DNA of 64,000 bases from positions 175,695 to 239,694 of the forward strand of contig VYZB01000174.1 of the NCBI GenBank assembly GCA_013397455.1, in the 5' to 3' direction. This DNA comes from Crotophaga sulcirostris. Its lineage: Eukaryota > Chordata > Aves > Cuculiformes > Crotophagidae. The position numbers were made by a program, and so were the translations under genes. The notes under the pieces are model-generated. The model made no database searches, had not been told where the DNA came from, and saw only the letters and a program-made list of their open reading frames with translations. Shown here piece by piece: positions 1 to 12,511 of this stretch (position 1 is the stretch's first letter; each line of letters opens with the position of its first letter).

Positions 1-24
1 AAAAAAAAAAAAAACAAAAAAACT
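1..24. repeat. Poly(A) run at window edge
   Basis: An A-only run with one C opens the window. It may be the tail of an element starting outside or a simple mononucleotide tract. Confidence 0.8.
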
Positions 25-189
25 CCCCTAAGTGATGCCCTTAGCTGGTTTCCATCTTCGCCTGGCACTCACATCACTCCTGCCTTTGGCTGGGGAAAAA
101 AAAGGGGAATTTGGCTTCTGATGCCGGCGTGGATACCCTGGGCATGGGTAGAGAAAGACCTCCCTGTACCAAGGAGACACCAACTTCAT

Positions 190-326
190 TTTTCTGGGCA
201 ACCTGTGCCAGTGTCTCACCACCCTCATCATGAAGAATTTCTTCCTAATGTCTAATCTAAATCTTCCCCCTTTCAATTTAAAGCCATTCCCCCTCATCCT
301 GTCACTACAGGCCCTTGGAAAAATCC
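190..326 (-). mobile_element. CR1 3' UTR fragment
   Basis: Antisense of the CR1 3' UTR from the CTGGGCAACCTG block to the CTACAGGCCCTTGGAAAAA block. The 3' tail is missing and the sequence to its left (120-190) is too diverged to assign. Confidence 0.88.
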
Positions 327-1213
327 TGAATCCAAGAAGAAACCCCCATGTTTTGGGGCTGGAAAAGGGGGATTTAATTCTTAATATATCCAAGCAGAAA
401 CCCCTTTGCCTGCCTCTTCCAGCCCTTCTCTGCAAAGCTGCAAACCAGGAGTGCGAGGGGCAGAACCTGGGGAGTGTGTTTATCTTGGATTTCAATTAAA
501 TCCCAGCCCCAAGAGGTGCTGGATATCATCAGGCTCTGGCAGAGGCGATGCTGAGCGGGGCTGGAGGGGACATAACCGTGATGGGACACTGCTTGTACAC
601 AGCCTGGCCTCCATCTGCCTCCTCTTTTATCCACAGCTCTTTATCCTTCTCATAATTTGCATCATTATTGCATTATTATTATCACTGGGATAATAATAAT
701 GTAGTTAATACTGTAAATAGCAATGCAATAATAAATAACATTAGTTCTGCAATAATAAATAATATTAATTACGCAACAATAAATAATAATATTAATTCTG
801 CAATAAATAATAACAATGCAGGAAAAGCTAAAGGGGACCCAGGAGGAGGAGGGAGACAGTTTAATCCAGATCCCTTTTGCAGATGTGCTTTTCCCAGCTG
901 CATTAAAAAGTAATTGGAATCTCTGGAAGAGAAAAGCAGCGTCGGGGAGAGACGGAGCTGCTGGCGCTGTTGTTAATCTGCCTGCACCGTGTTCCCTGTA
1001 ACTGGGTAAGAGGTTGCAGAGCAAACTGGTTCCTGGCAGCAAGTGGGCAGGGATTCTGGCACACTCAGCTGTGTGTTTTGCTCCCGAAGGAGTTAAATTT
1101 GAGTTTTTGCACCTTTGCCAGCCTTTGCCTGTCCTCCAAGCCCTCCCCAGCCTGAGGAAGAGGAGGGTGAGGGAGTTTCTGCCGCTACGTTACGGCCCCA
1201 GGGACGCACTCAC
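327..1213. other. RNF24 intron, last visible
   Basis: Unique sequence apart from the AT-rich tandem repeat at 655-818. No RING-domain peptide is seen on either strand. Confidence 0.6.
655..818. repeat. AT-rich imperfect tandem repeat (AAT-based)
   Basis: Units of about 24-27 bp of the form GCAATAATAAATAAYATTA plus TTCT repeat four times, preceded by looser TTATTA/AATAAT runs. It looks like an expanded AAT microsatellite that acquired a longer period. Confidence 0.8.
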
Positions 1214-1255
1214 CTCGTGTAGGTTCAGCTCCTTCACCTTTTCCTTGAGTATAAC
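1214..1255 (-). CDS. RNF24: RNF24 coding exon 3: linker just before the RING domain
   Basis: This 42-nt exon encodes exactly 14 residues, VILKEKVKELNLHE (63-76), identical to the RNF24 family sequence that leads into the first RING cysteines. The acceptor ends TCTTACAG and the donor is CACGAG/GTGAGT; both junctions are phase 0. The next expected peptide, starting LCAVCLEDF, is not found in the remaining 1.2 kb. The RING-H2 domain, which binds two zinc ions and the E2 enzyme, must therefore be encoded beyond the left edge of the window. Confidence 0.95.
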
Positions 1256-2248
1256 CTGTAAGACAGAGGTGTGGGGTCAGGAAACAGCTTTTGCCATGAG
1301 AGTCAGCAGGAAACATCTCCATAAAGAGAGATCCCATTTAGCATCCCAGTGGAACTGGAAGCCCCAGTAAACCTGGCACAGCCATGGAGTGCACCAGCTC
1401 TTCAGCCCAGTGCAGCAACAGGAGGAAGGCAGCACCAGCACAGCTAAAAACACCAACATGAAGGCCAAATCCAGGAGGTCTCCTCCCAAACTTAAACCTC
1501 CTGGACTCCCACACTCTGCAACAAGCTCCTGCATGGACACCTGCCACTATTTTTTCACTCCATCCAGGCTAAACACCTGGAGAGGGCTATAAATCCAGGA
1601 CGACCACATGCTGTCGTATCATATAAGCCCAACTCCACCCTGTTTCCTGCTCGAATGACAGATCCGAGGCAGAAAAATTACACAAGCCCTGGAGAAAATA
1701 GGACTTTGAGGCCGCAACCTGACACCAATCTCTTGGCTGTGTTTATTTTAACAAGGGCACTGGCGTGTGTGGGTGCAGGCAGGAAACAGCTGGGTTTGCC
1801 AAGGTGATGCGGAGATGTTCCCCATGAGAGGTCCCTACAAGATTTAATCCCATGGCTCTGGGTGGTCCACAGCAGCCAGGTCCAACCTGGGGAACAGATA
1901 TGGATCCCACAAACCATTGTTTGTTTGCTGGGGAAGCAACGTCATTACTGCTCACCAGAGGGAAATAGGGTGAGGGTTTGGAGAGGTTGCCCAGTTGAGA
2001 TGCTCCAAGGGTGGAGATGTCCCCACTATGTGGGCTCCATGTCCAAAATCATGGAGACCTGCAAACTGACAGGTGAGAGATGCTCCTGGGGTGCCCAAAA
2101 AAATTAAATCAGAGGGGACAGAGGTTTGCTTGGGTGTTACAATCTCTCTTTGAAGACCAAAAGCCTCCCAAAGAGAAGACCAGCACAATGGAAACCTCCA
2201 GGAGAGACAACTCCAAAGAAGAACACAACGTACTGTGTATTATCTTAC
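1256..2248. other. RNF24 intron, no recognised feature
   Basis: About 1.0 kb between coding exons 2 and 3. No repeat family or exon is recognised. Confidence 0.6.
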
Positions 2249-2291
2249 CTGTTTGTAGGCGTAAAGCTCTTTGTGTGCTTGATGTCTGAGC
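2249..2291 (-). CDS. RNF24: RNF24 coding exon 2: membrane-proximal linker
   Basis: This 43-nt exon sits between an acceptor ending TTGCAG and a donor AAACAG/GTAAGA. Its first base completes Arg48 and the rest encodes LRHQAHKELYAYKQ (residues 49-62), the basic, aromatic stretch just after the membrane helix. Human RNF24 has Phe where this copy has Leu in KELYAY, a mild change. The exon enters in phase 2 and leaves in phase 0, which fits both neighbours. It is too short to find by ORF length and was identified by peptide match plus splice sites. Confidence 0.94.
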
Positions 2292-2480
2292 CTGCAAGCA
2301 CAACAGATAAAAACATGAATAGAGGCTCAAGGACCAGTCCTGCTGTAACACCTCAAACATTTCATTTTCCTCCTTTCCAGATAGAATCTTTGTTTTTAAA
2401 TTTTTCATTTCAAAACTATGCATTTAAGCAACAGCCAGCTTTCCCTGCAGATGGCAAGGCAATGTCTCCATCCAAAAGCA

Positions 2481-2690
2481 CTTCCAGTACTTAAAGGGGG
2501 CTCCAGGAAAGCTGGGGAGGGGTTTTTGATCAGGGAGTGCAGGGATAGGACGAGGGGGAATGGTTTTAAGCTGAAAGAGGGGAGATTGAGATGACACCTT
2601 AGGAAGAAATGTTTTCCTGTGACGGTGGTGAGGCACAGGCACAGGTTGCCCAGAGAAGTCCCATCTCCTCCCTCTCCAGGAGGCACAGGT
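2481..2690 (+). mobile_element. CR1 fragment, 3' end lost
   Basis: The sense strand runs from TTCCAGTACTTAAAGGGGGC through the AGGAAGAAATGTTTTCCTGT block. It breaks off around CAGAGAAGTCCCATC, so the terminal 120 bases and tail are missing. It is one of only three plus-strand CR1 copies inside RNF24. Confidence 0.88.
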
Positions 2691-3000
2691 GGAAGCATTT
2701 GTCCCCATTCCTGCCAACTGAGCAAAACACCAAACACAAAACCACATTGCATCCCACCATAGATTTCAGTTCAAACTGTTATTAATAAAACATCTTCCCA
2801 TGGCAGTACAAGCAGCAGCCCATTTTCTACAGCCCAGTGGAGAACTCTGCAGGCATCAGCTGGCTGGAGAAGCTCATTCTGCTCCTATAATAAATACATT
2901 TCTGAAAAAAAAACAACTAATATTGCTTCTCATTACAAGACAGAGCACTTAGCACAGAGCTCTGAAAACTCAAGAGGGAAGTCATCAAGGCTAAGGAGTT

Positions 3001-3320
3001 CATAGAATCATAGAATGGGGTTTGGGTTGGAAGGGACCTTAAACCACATCCAGTTCCAATGCTCCTGCCATGGGCAGGGACACCTCCCACTGGAGACACA
3101 AAGCCCCATCCAACCTGGCCTTGAACACCTCCAGGGCTGGGGTATCCACGACTTTCTCTGGACAACCTGTGCCAGTGTCTCACCACCCTCATAATGAAGA
3201 ATTTCTTCCTAATGTCTAATCTAAATCTTCCCCCTTCCAATTTAAAGCCGTTCCCCCTTGTCCTATCACTCCAGGCCCTTGGAAAGAGTCCCTCCCCAGC
3301 TTTCCTGCAGGCCCCCTACA
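3001..3320 (-). mobile_element. CR1 copy with intact 3' end
   Basis: The 3' tail (ATAGAATCATAGAATGGGG on plus) is at the left end. The copy is truncated at its 5' side after the CAGCTTTCCTGCAGGCCCC block. Confidence 0.95.
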
Positions 3321-3705
3321 AGACAAAAAGCAGAGGACTTTTAATAAGACGCCAGTGTGTTTCTGCAGGGCTTGGGCAGCCATAGGAGTGTTTTCCCCAG
3401 CCAGCCTCAAGTGTGATTTCAGCTGGGAAACCCCCTTGCCTGTAATTTCACTTTGAAAATATTCTGGGGGCTGTCTCGCCCAGAGCTCTTGGAGGATTCT
3501 GGTCCTGCCAGACTGCAGCGGGTGAGTTACAAAACCAGGATATTAAAATATAATCCCATCCTTTTTGCTTGAAAACACAAATGTCGTGGGCCTTAAAAGT
3601 CAAGGAATGGGTAAAAATGCAATTTAATGATGCAGAGAGAGTTCCAAGATGCAGTAAGTGAGCTCCCAAGCCCTGAATTTATTGGGGAGTCTTTTTCCCT
3701 CCTCT
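3321..3705. other. Intron spacer between two CR1 copies
   Basis: Unique sequence with no recognised element. Confidence 0.5.
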
Positions 3706-3955
3706 AATCACAGAATGATTTGGGTTGGAAGGGGCCTTAAAGCCCATCCAGTTCCAAAACCCCTGCCATGGGCAGGGACACCACCCATCAGACCAGGCTG
3801 CTCACGGCCCCATCCAACCTGGCCTTGAACACCTCCAGGGATGGGGCACCCACAGCTTCCCTGGGCAACCTCTGCCAGGGCCTCACCACCCTTATCTTGA
3901 AAAATTTCTTCCCGATATCTAATCTAAATCTTCCCCTCTCCAGTTTAAAGCCATT
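3706..3955 (-). mobile_element. CR1 copy, 5'-truncated
   Basis: It starts with the tail remnant AATCACAGAATGATTTGGGT and stops inside the TCCAGTTTAAAGCCATT block, giving 250 bp of 3' UTR. Confidence 0.95.
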
Positions 3956-6602
3956 AATGATGCTGCCTGGCAGGGAACCTGCCTGCAGAGCCATGGATGG
4001 AATTGCAGCAGGCAAGAAGGAGAAGGCTGGGGTCGCATCCCCCCGCCAGCGACCCCGAGCAGAAACACGAACAGAAGATGCACGAACAATAGAGCAAACA
4101 GGATGAAACCAGCCCGATCCACAGGGATCCTGCTGGCTGGGAAACTGGTTATGAAACACAGATGGGACAAAGCAAGATGCGCGGCTGGAGACCGCACACA
4201 AGGGGGAAAGCTCTCCCAGCATGGGAAAAAGCATCTGCCTTACTGAGCAAAGAGCGGCTGCTGAGACACTGGCGCCCATGAGCCAAAGGCACCAGAGGGA
4301 AGGTGTCATGTGGAACAAGCCCAAGCATCTGTGGACACATTGGTGGCACCTGGACCAGTGATAGGAAAGAAGTGGCCACCTGGCTATGGATGCCTCCAGC
4401 TCCATGATGCCAGCGGAGCACGGATGCTCAACAGCACGGGTTGGTGCTGAGAATCTGCTAAAAAACCTCCCCCCTGAAGGTTACGGAGAACGGCAGGAGC
4501 ACATCTGGCCCCGAAGCGTGCAAGCTCCATCTGCTCCTCCACGCTTGCCTTTCAAAGCCAGGATTCTGGGCCAGATGGATCCCCGTTGGACCTAGCACAG
4601 CTGTCGTAACGAGACGCCAGATCCTGGCAAGCGTCGTTCCCCGTCAGACCCAGGGCTTCATCCATCTCGTGTCAAGAGCTGCGACTCCGGAGGAATTTCT
4701 GGCAAGATGGATTTAGATAAGAGACCACACAGCATCTTGACAGCCAGCATGCGGCTGGAGACCGTGCTTGTGGGCACGCTGACACCCGTTTCTGTATTTA
4801 ATATATTCCTCTTGTGGATTTTGTGATCTCTTCCCAAGCTTTCCATGCCTTCCATGGGAAAAGGAGTGCCTTGTTTTCTCTGGGTGATTCCAAGTAATCT
4901 ATAGCAAGCAAATGACTACAGAAATAAAATGCAGAGGAAGCAAGTTTTTGCAGATTTATCTCCAAGATTGCCTTATTTGGTGCTTTACAGTAAAGAGTAA
5001 AAAGGTACCAGGTTCTTTGCTCCATCGCCACATCCCAGCCAGGCTCCTTGGGCTCTCCAAACCCAACAACTGCATTTGATTCAGACAGGTTTGAACACAG
5101 AAGGAAACAGCAGTATAGAAAAGGGCTTTTTAAGGGCTATGTACCCTGTGCCTCCTGTAGACTTTCAGCTGCTCTAGTCTGGGCACAGACGAGCCCCGTG
5201 CAATCCGCAGCAAAGCACAGGAAGAGAGGATGCTGCAGTGTTTATTCAGGATGAGCATTCATGTAATTCAAATGCTTGGAAAGTGCAGCATCATTCGGCT
5301 CAGCATCCTTCTCAACTGGGTTTTCTGGGACATGAGGTTATTGCTGTCATTAATTCACCAGAGATCAGACACAAACGTCAGCCTGCAAGGTTTAATTTCC
5401 GTTGTCTTCCCAATTTTTCCAAGCAGAGGCAGCAGCCGCGAGGGTAGGACCGGTGCTTTGTAACGGAGTGGTTTGCAGCAGCAGAACTCAAGATTCGCCT
5501 GGACTGTGCACAGGCAGCGTTGATCTTTGCTCTCCTTTTGGCTGAAATTCCTATCGGACTCTGTTTTGAGCCAACTTGATTAAAACCATCACTTCTTCCT
5601 CCCGTTGGAGCGGGCAGCACACTCTGTATTGACACAGTTGTGAAGCGCAGCCCACGTGCCTTCCTCCCCCGTGCATCCTTTATTTAATGCCATCAGCTCT
5701 GTGATTAGGGTTAAATACACCAGGTATTGGCTCTTCCTTGCTCCAGAGGCTGGGGATGTGGAGGAGGGCTGCACGGGATGCTCTGATACGGAGCAGACGA
5801 TGAGAACCATGGCCCAAAGGACGGCGTCATGAGCTCTGCTCCTCATTTGCCAAATATTTGCAGATGTGGGAGTCACGAGAAGACGGAGAGGATGGGCTCT
5901 GCACCCAAACAGGGCCTGGGGAAAGCCACAAGCTGCTGTTACCTGCAAATAATCCCTATAGGTTCAAGCAGAGCCCTGGAGATCTTGAGGAGATGATCAC
6001 TGCTCACACCCTGGGGTTGGTTTCTCTGTGACGACACCGTGCAATCCATGCTGCATCTGCTCATTAAATTAACACTTTTACACAGCCTGCAGATGTGATT
6101 CTGCATTAAAGCCACACATCTCATTGCAGGAGGGGTCAGGAATGCAGAGGGTAATCCAGGAGGCTTCAGCAGCTGGTTTGGGAGGGGGAAAAATTGAATT
6201 TAAATTCAATATCTTACTTTGTGTTGCAAATCCTCCTACTGCAGGGCTACGGGTGTTTTCTCGATACACAGCCAGGCACCAGCGATGCTTCAGTATTAAA
6301 TGGCACCAAAAGGGAGCAACATGGCAAACCCTTCCTGGAACAATCATTTGGGATTCTCTTGCAGGCACGTGGTCCTTCTCCCGCTGTCTACAAGTCTTTC
6401 CAAAACACATCGAAGCTCAAGCTTTTCTTCCCCACACAAGCTGAGATTAAGCAGCACACTGAAAGGAGGTGGATGTTCCCGGGGCAACATCAGCACAGCT
6501 AAAACCCACAGCATGGTGAAACCATCCAAAACGAGGGCTGGAGGATTCTTGTTTGGCACCGTTTTGCCAATAACAGAGCTGGGGGTGGCGGTTTGAAGAG
6601 CG
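3956..6602. other. RNF24 intron, no recognised feature
   Basis: About 2.6 kb of unique sequence. Short ORFs here have no recognisable domain and no convincing splice context. Confidence 0.6.
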
Positions 6603-6890
6603 ATTCATAGAGTCTCTATAGAGTTTAGGGCTATAAAGGGATCATTAGAGGATCTAATCCAACCTCCCATCTATCATAAGTCGTTAAATAGCACTTTGTT
6701 ACTCCCGGGAACGGGAGCCAAAACGTCTCATCCAGAAAGGCCCTCTGTCTTGATTTAAAGACACGAAGAGACGGAGGACTTGCCACTTCCCTTGCTGGCT
6801 TGTTTCACCAGTTACTCACCCTCTCTCTTACAACAAGCCTCCAACTTCTACAGTTAAAGATTTTCTGGCTTGATCTTCCAGACATTACTA
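6603..6890 (-). mobile_element. Ancient, strongly diverged CR1-like fragment
   Basis: The order of blocks resembles old amniote CR1: a degraded TCATAGAGTCTCTATAGA tail, GATCTAATCCAACCTCCCAT, CTTGATTTAAAGACACGAAG, then TTGCTGGCTTGTTTCACCAG. Divergence is far higher than in the other copies, suggesting an insertion that predates the bird radiation. Confidence 0.5.
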
Positions 6891-7291
6891 CTTGTTTTTG
6901 TTTCTTTGGGGCAGAACACACCCAGCAAGACCCAGTGCCCAGGAAAACACTCCGAAAGCCCAAACACCTCTTCATTTTGCAAGGAAGCCATATAGATTCA
7001 AGATCAATCTGGGCAAAACATGTCCTTAAGCCTTCTGAACACCATCTGTCTATTTTTTTGCGTCCCCTCCCAGTGGCAACCCAGTGGAAACATGAACACT
7101 GGATGCAGAGACAATATCCCAGCACAGACCTTGTTACCATTGAGCACTGAGATACAAAGGGGTTGGGGGATGACCCCTTGATCTCCTCCTGCCTCAGCTG
7201 TCGGGGATGGACAGTTGTGTTGTACCTTCAAACACCTTTTTCTTGTGCATAATTGTGAGCAGAAGTGAAGATCCAACGCTAAACAGCCCAA

Positions 7292-7395
7292 ATCACAGTA
7301 TCACACAGTATCACAGTATAACCAGGTTGGAAGAGACCTCTGAGATCATCAAGTCCAACGTATAAGCCAACACTAACACCCGGGTAAGCCCGTGT
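7292..7395 (-). mobile_element. CR1 fragment of the TCACAGTATCACAG-tail subfamily
   Basis: The tail CACAGTATCACAGTATAACC and the following GTTGGAAGAGACCTCTGAGA block identify a CR1 lineage different from the ATTCTATG-tail copies. Only about 100 bp survive. Confidence 0.8.
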
Positions 7396-8524
7396 TTAGG
7401 CTCACCTGCAAGTTTAGCAAGGCTTTGCTTCATACAGAGCTGAAAATAGGTGGAAATTATCAAATGTTTAGAAGGCAGCACTGAAACCTTGCTTCCCTGG
7501 ATCTACAAAAGCATTTTCAGCACCCTCTGGATAGAAATCCCGCAGGACTGGCTGCTATGAGCCAGGCAGATGCAGCCTCTGTGGTGCAAGAGACCATGCC
7601 CTACAGAGATGGAGAGGGAAGACACAATGATGGCTAACAGGCAGCTGGGGACACCCAAAAAGCCAGAGGGGATGGAAAAGGCATGGAAAAGATCTCCTGT
7701 GACTTGGCAGGAGAGCTCTGGGTGTGCAGGATTTTGGCAGCTGCTGCCAGCAGAGTGGTTACAGAGGGAGGCACAGCCAGCCCCACATCCTGGGTTATCA
7801 GCACAACTTGCCCGCATCATCGCCTCGATTCCCAAGCATCGTCCTTTTCCCTCTGGCAGGAAGTTTTCTCCTCTCAATTAGTGGCCCAACTCTCTCCCCA
7901 GTGGCCCATAAAACAATTAAAACAAGCCCCAAACTGGAACAACCTTTAACCCTCCTGTCCCGCTCCTCATCGTTCAGATTAACAAATTAACTCTGCATCA
8001 TTAATCTCTAAACTGCGCTGTTGAATGAGCAATTTGTGTACAATAACAAATGGAGCAGGTATTAAACATTTCTTAAGCGCACAGTACACAAGTTACTCAT
8101 TAAAGAGGGAAACGTGTTGAAACATTAAGCAGAAACCATAAAATACCCTTTTCCAGTCTTTTTGAGAAGCCAACCATGTTTTCATGCGTGTTTTGAGCAC
8201 ATGCACAAATATATCCCCTGTTTTTAAAGTGGATAATGGAATTGTCTTGAGGGACTGGTAGGTTTAAGATGTTTAGGGCGTACAGCGTTCAGTATTCACT
8301 GTGTATACGCTGCGCCTGTTGGCTCTATTAAAGATAAATGTTGGGTCTGACACTACGTGGCTGAGCAAATTCTTTGACGAGGGAAAGTTAAACCACTTCA
8401 GGAGTCACATCAGGTTGGCATGAGACACATTGTGGAAAGACAAGATGTTGCCATTCTTGTTTTGGAATTGGTGATGGGCTCGGTCTGAACCTGGGCAGCT
8501 CTTGAAAGCAGAAAGATCCCTTAC
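7396..8524. other. RNF24 intron next to the TM exon
   Basis: No repeat is recognised. The segment 7960-8160 is AT-rich and unusually free of repeat-like sequence (many TTAA and ATTAAT words), so it is a candidate conserved noncoding element; conservation itself cannot be judged here. Confidence 0.45.
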
Positions 8525-8667
8525 CTGATCAAGTAGCAACAGAAGAGCAAACTGAGGATGAAGACGAAGATGGCCGTGCCAAAAACCACGATGTATATGT
8601 TGAGAGGCAGGTTCTGGAACCCGATGTTCGGCATCCTGAAACTGTAATGCTGGAAGTCCGAGCTCAT
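8525..8667 (-). CDS. RNF24: RNF24 coding exon 1: N-terminus and transmembrane helix
   Basis: This exon encodes residues 1-47 plus two bases of codon 48. The peptide begins [20 protein letters not shown] and matches RNF24, not its paralogue RNF122, whose N-terminus differs. Residues 24-47 form one hydrophobic segment ([20 protein letters not shown] region) that anchors the protein; the RING domain that follows it in the family faces the cytosol. The exon starts at 8674 after an acceptor ending CTCCACAG, so seven noncoding bases precede the ATG at 8667-8665. The donor is ATCAG/GTAAGG and leaves a phase-2 junction completed by the next exon as arginine. The start is chosen because it matches the family start. 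Position -3 before the ATG is C, so the initiation context is only moderate. Confidence 0.95.
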
Positions 8668-8674
8668 GGGTAGG

Positions 8675-11600
8675 CTGTGGAGACAGGGCGAAAACACACG
8701 GATGTCAGGATCCTTTGGGATGATGACCTTTGGAGGAGACCAGTGGTCCCTCCACAGGAAGGTGGTGGGGAGAAGAGGGCAGCCAGCAGCGCTGCCTTCC
8801 CGCTCTTCGGCCCCTGGGGTGAAGGCATCATTGCCCAAAACCGAGCCCCCAGCTCAGCAACCCTGAAAACAAAGCAAGGTAGGATCAGCCAGGGTTGGAA
8901 TTTTTCTTCTCCCACTGTGACCATCTCCTCCAGCTATTTTTCCCTCTTCTTTACACACATCATCATTTAAGTTAAATGCTGCATCAGACGGACAGCGGGG
9001 ATTTGCATCTGAGTGGCCCCAGCTGCAGCCAACACCCCCCAAACCCCTCATTAATTAGGCCAAAATACTGAAAGCAGACAGAAAGCCTTGCAGCGAGGTT
9101 GGTTTCCCTTCCGTTCTCCTCTTGTGGTTTCCAAGATCAATTCCTCATTCTGTAAACCCCTCCTCCTCCAAAACCATCGAGCAAGCACATGAACTGGCAC
9201 GGGTTCGACACTCATCCCAGGCAGGATGGAAAGGACAAGGACATTCCCATGCCATATAGCAGCGCCGCCAAGAAATTATAGGGGCCATAAAAGAGCTTTG
9301 CTTTGTTTTTCCCACACGAGATCCGGGCTGGGCGGTTTAAGGTCATTTTTGCAGGTTTCACCTTTATTTCTCAGTACAAACCCATGCTGCTGCCCCCCCA
9401 GTAAAACCCCGCAGCACCCGTGAGCGGCAGCCAAGAGGAAGATGCAGCGATTTTGGCCGTGGACGTACCACGTCTCAGACGCGTGACTGAAACCTCCCCT
9501 CCCCTCAGAGAGACCCAATTAAGCCACGAGCAGCTGGCTGGGATAACGACTTCAGCCTAAGAACTCTCCTGTGATTTTAGTTTTATTGTACGGACGCCAA
9601 TGTTTTACAATAACCCTCGTGGAGCGTTTTTCAGGAGTCAGAAAACCAGCCTGGTGTCTCTGTATCACTGTAAAACCCCCTCACTGTCGTAACGCCACGT
9701 TAATACTTGAAACCCTTCACTGAAAAGCACAGATATATTATTTCTTCTTATTGTTCCTTTCTATTGCAATCATTCTCCGAGCCGTTCACCCTTGAATGAT
9801 CACAACCATCTCTGGCCAAGCACAAAGTTCACCCACTCCCAGAAAAGGAAGTTAAAAAATACACCTTGTTTTCCTTTCTGCCCACGGGAGAGGGCTGGAC
9901 GTGCAATTAAATTTCACAACAAGCAGGGAAAGTACCTGAAGCCTGAACCTTGTTTCCCAAATAAAACTACCAAGGGATAACAAAACCCTCCCCCGGAGCA
10001 GGGAGTTTTCAGCGGTGCATAAATTGCACAGCTCCCAGTTTTTCTCTGGGGTGGGAAGACAGTGGGGAAACCACAGGATCTGAACCCAAACATGCTGGGG
10101 AGCGATGCTCCAAAAATCAAAGCATCCTTTGAATGTCCTGCTCCTTCTCCAAGCAGCATCCTTGCTCCTGCATCTCCTTTCCCCTTTGAGACTCCGTTTT
10201 TGCTGCACCCACTGGGTTTTCCTCCACCCTCCCATCATTTCTGCATTGCTCATCTCTTTGCATGCTCTCCAGCTGCTACACAGGGAGCAGACTCACCTTT
10301 CATCCCAGCTCCTTCGCCGGCGCTATCCCCTCACCCACACCCTTCTCTTGCCTCTCGCCAAAGGCAGCATCTCCACCACCACCAAATGTCTGCCTGAAAG
10401 CCTCCTCGTTCCAGCTGCTTTCGGTTTCCTCAGCTCGCTGGAAGTTTCGAGGCGATTTTTTGGTAAAGCCTGGATTTGATTAAAGCCTCCAGAGACCAAC
10501 ACGCATGTTCAGAAACTCTCCCAGCCAACGTGGAAACGCTACGAGAGCTCGGGGAGCCGGCACACGCCCCTGAGCACTGGTGGGGGTGGGATTTTATAGC
10601 ACACAACAACCACCCAGCTGCTCGCACGCCTCCACCGACGCTTGGTCCGCTCAGCTCAGCTGTTTTGCTTTGTAAATAAATTAAAAAGTCACCAAAACCA
10701 GCCCCTAAACCTTTGTTCCCAGCTCCAGCAGAGTTAATGCGCAGCTCAGCATCGCTGCACAGGGTTGGGTTTGGTTTTCATCTCGGTGAAGTTTGCAGGG
10801 TCAAAGGGATTTTAGACAGTCCAGGGGCTCTGCCCTTGGTCACGCTCACGCGACTGAGAATGTTTCAGTTGAAGGACGATGCTCCGGCCGCTCCTGCTCA
10901 CCCCTGGAGCGTGACGGAGGATGTTTCAGCTGGAGGACAAGGCTCTGGCTGCCTCCAGTCACCTCGGGCTCACGTTGACAGGACTGGTTTTGGCCAAGAT
11001 GTTGGCCAGCTCCAGCTCCTCAACCACCCAAGAGAAAAATCAAACACCCTCCACCTGGGAAAGCTTTGGATCAGTTTTTCCAAGGAAGGAGAAGAGACAA
11101 CAAAACCAACCAGCATCAAACTACCTTTTTTTCTTTCCAGTTCCTTTAACTGGTGCTGCTCTTCTTACTGGAGCTGGGGGCTGTGGGCTTTGTTCAGCTC
11201 TCTCACCAGGTGATGGGGACCAAGCACAAAACAGAGATGGTATGTAAGGAAGACTCAGACTGGATTTATAGAGTCAAATACCATCAAGCCAGAAAAACTC
11301 CTTAAGGTCATGTCCAGCTGGAGCCATACAGCTCTTCCACTGGTCCCCATGATCACTGCCCATAGCTACAAACCCTCATAGCCCCCAGTGGACAAACAGC
11401 TGGCAGAAACAGAGCTCCACTGCACAGAGCATCCCTCCGTCCCACCCACAGCATCCTATTCTCTTCTTCCAACAGTACCACTTCCCTAATATTTTGCCCT
11501 AAAAGGACATCACTGAGAAGGCCGTGACCTACCTGCCAGCCATACTGCACGGGCTCAGTCTCTTGTGGACAACTCTTCAGTCCCCTACTGTGAAAGTCCA

Positions 11601-12103
11601 GTGAGTCTCACACCAAATTTATCCAGCACCTGTGTGAAATAACCTTCTCCACATCGGAGCTACCCTGGTCTTCCCTCCCTCCTGCTGCAGCAGCTGAGAA
11701 ACGTTACGACAAAACCCACGGAGGTTAGAGGGAATAAATAAGTTTGCCTGCACAGGATCCAGGGAACTGTTAACTTTAAAAGCCTTCACTGAAATCTGAT
11801 GATTTTGAGCAGTCAAGCTTTGGTGCTGATTTTTTTTTTTTAGGGGAGTGGATGGGGGAGGAACTGTACTTTAATCTGCTTCAGATTTGTGAAAGCACAG
11901 CCAAAAGAAATAAAAAAGGAACCATAAAGAAGGAGGAAAAGTTTCTGGTGCAGAACAAAAGCCTCCCTGTTGCTCTCACTGGGCAAAGCATTTCAGGGCA
12001 GGCAGATTCCCCTCCTGGGGCATCTACCACCCTTGGGACCAGGGACATGAGCTGCCCGAAGGAAAGAAGGTGGGTGCCTCAGAAACCCTGCAGAGGGGAG
12101 GAT
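8675..12103. other. RNF24 intron, no recognised feature
   Basis: About 3.4 kb without a CR1 copy or a recognisable exon. There is a T run at 11830-11841. Confidence 0.55.
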
Positions 12104-12495
12104 TTCATAGAATCATTAAAGTTGGAAAAGACCTCTAAGATCATCCAGTCCAACCATCAGTCCACCACCACCGTGCCTACTAAACCGTGTCCCAAAGTGT
12201 CACATCTATGCATTTTTTTAACACCTCCAGGGATGGTGACTCCACCACTTTCCTGGGAAGCCTCTGCCAGTGCTTCACCCTCTTTCAGTAATGAAATTTT
12301 TCCTAATATCCAATCTAAACCTCCCCTGATGCAACTTGAGGCCATTTTCTCCTGTCCTATCATCTGTTACTCAGGAGAAGGGACCAATGCCCGCCACACT
12401 ACAACCTCCTTTCAGGTAATTTTAAAGAGTGATGAGGTCTCCCCTCAGCCTCCTCTTCTCCAGACTCAACAGCCCCAGTTCCCTCAGAGTCCCAA
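12104..12495 (-). mobile_element. CR1 fragment, GATCATCCAGTCCAACCATC subfamily
   Basis: It begins with a degraded tail (TTTCATAGAATCATTAAAG) and runs through TCCAATCTAAACCTCCCCTG to the CCCAGTTCCCTCAGAGTC block. The text differs consistently from the TTTGGGTTGGAAGGGACC copies, marking another CR1 subfamily. Confidence 0.9.
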
Positions 12496-12511
12496 AGGCT
12501 GGATGGAGGAA

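Noticed and set aside
1..1213. RNF24 RING-domain exon
   Set aside because: No CxxC...CxH-type RING peptide in any minus-strand frame here, so the exon must be outside the window.
3194..3385. Recurrent short ORFs with [22 protein letters not shown] peptides (many positions)
   Set aside because: This is the antisense of the CR1 3' UTR. The peptide repeats wherever a minus-strand CR1 occurs and is noncoding.
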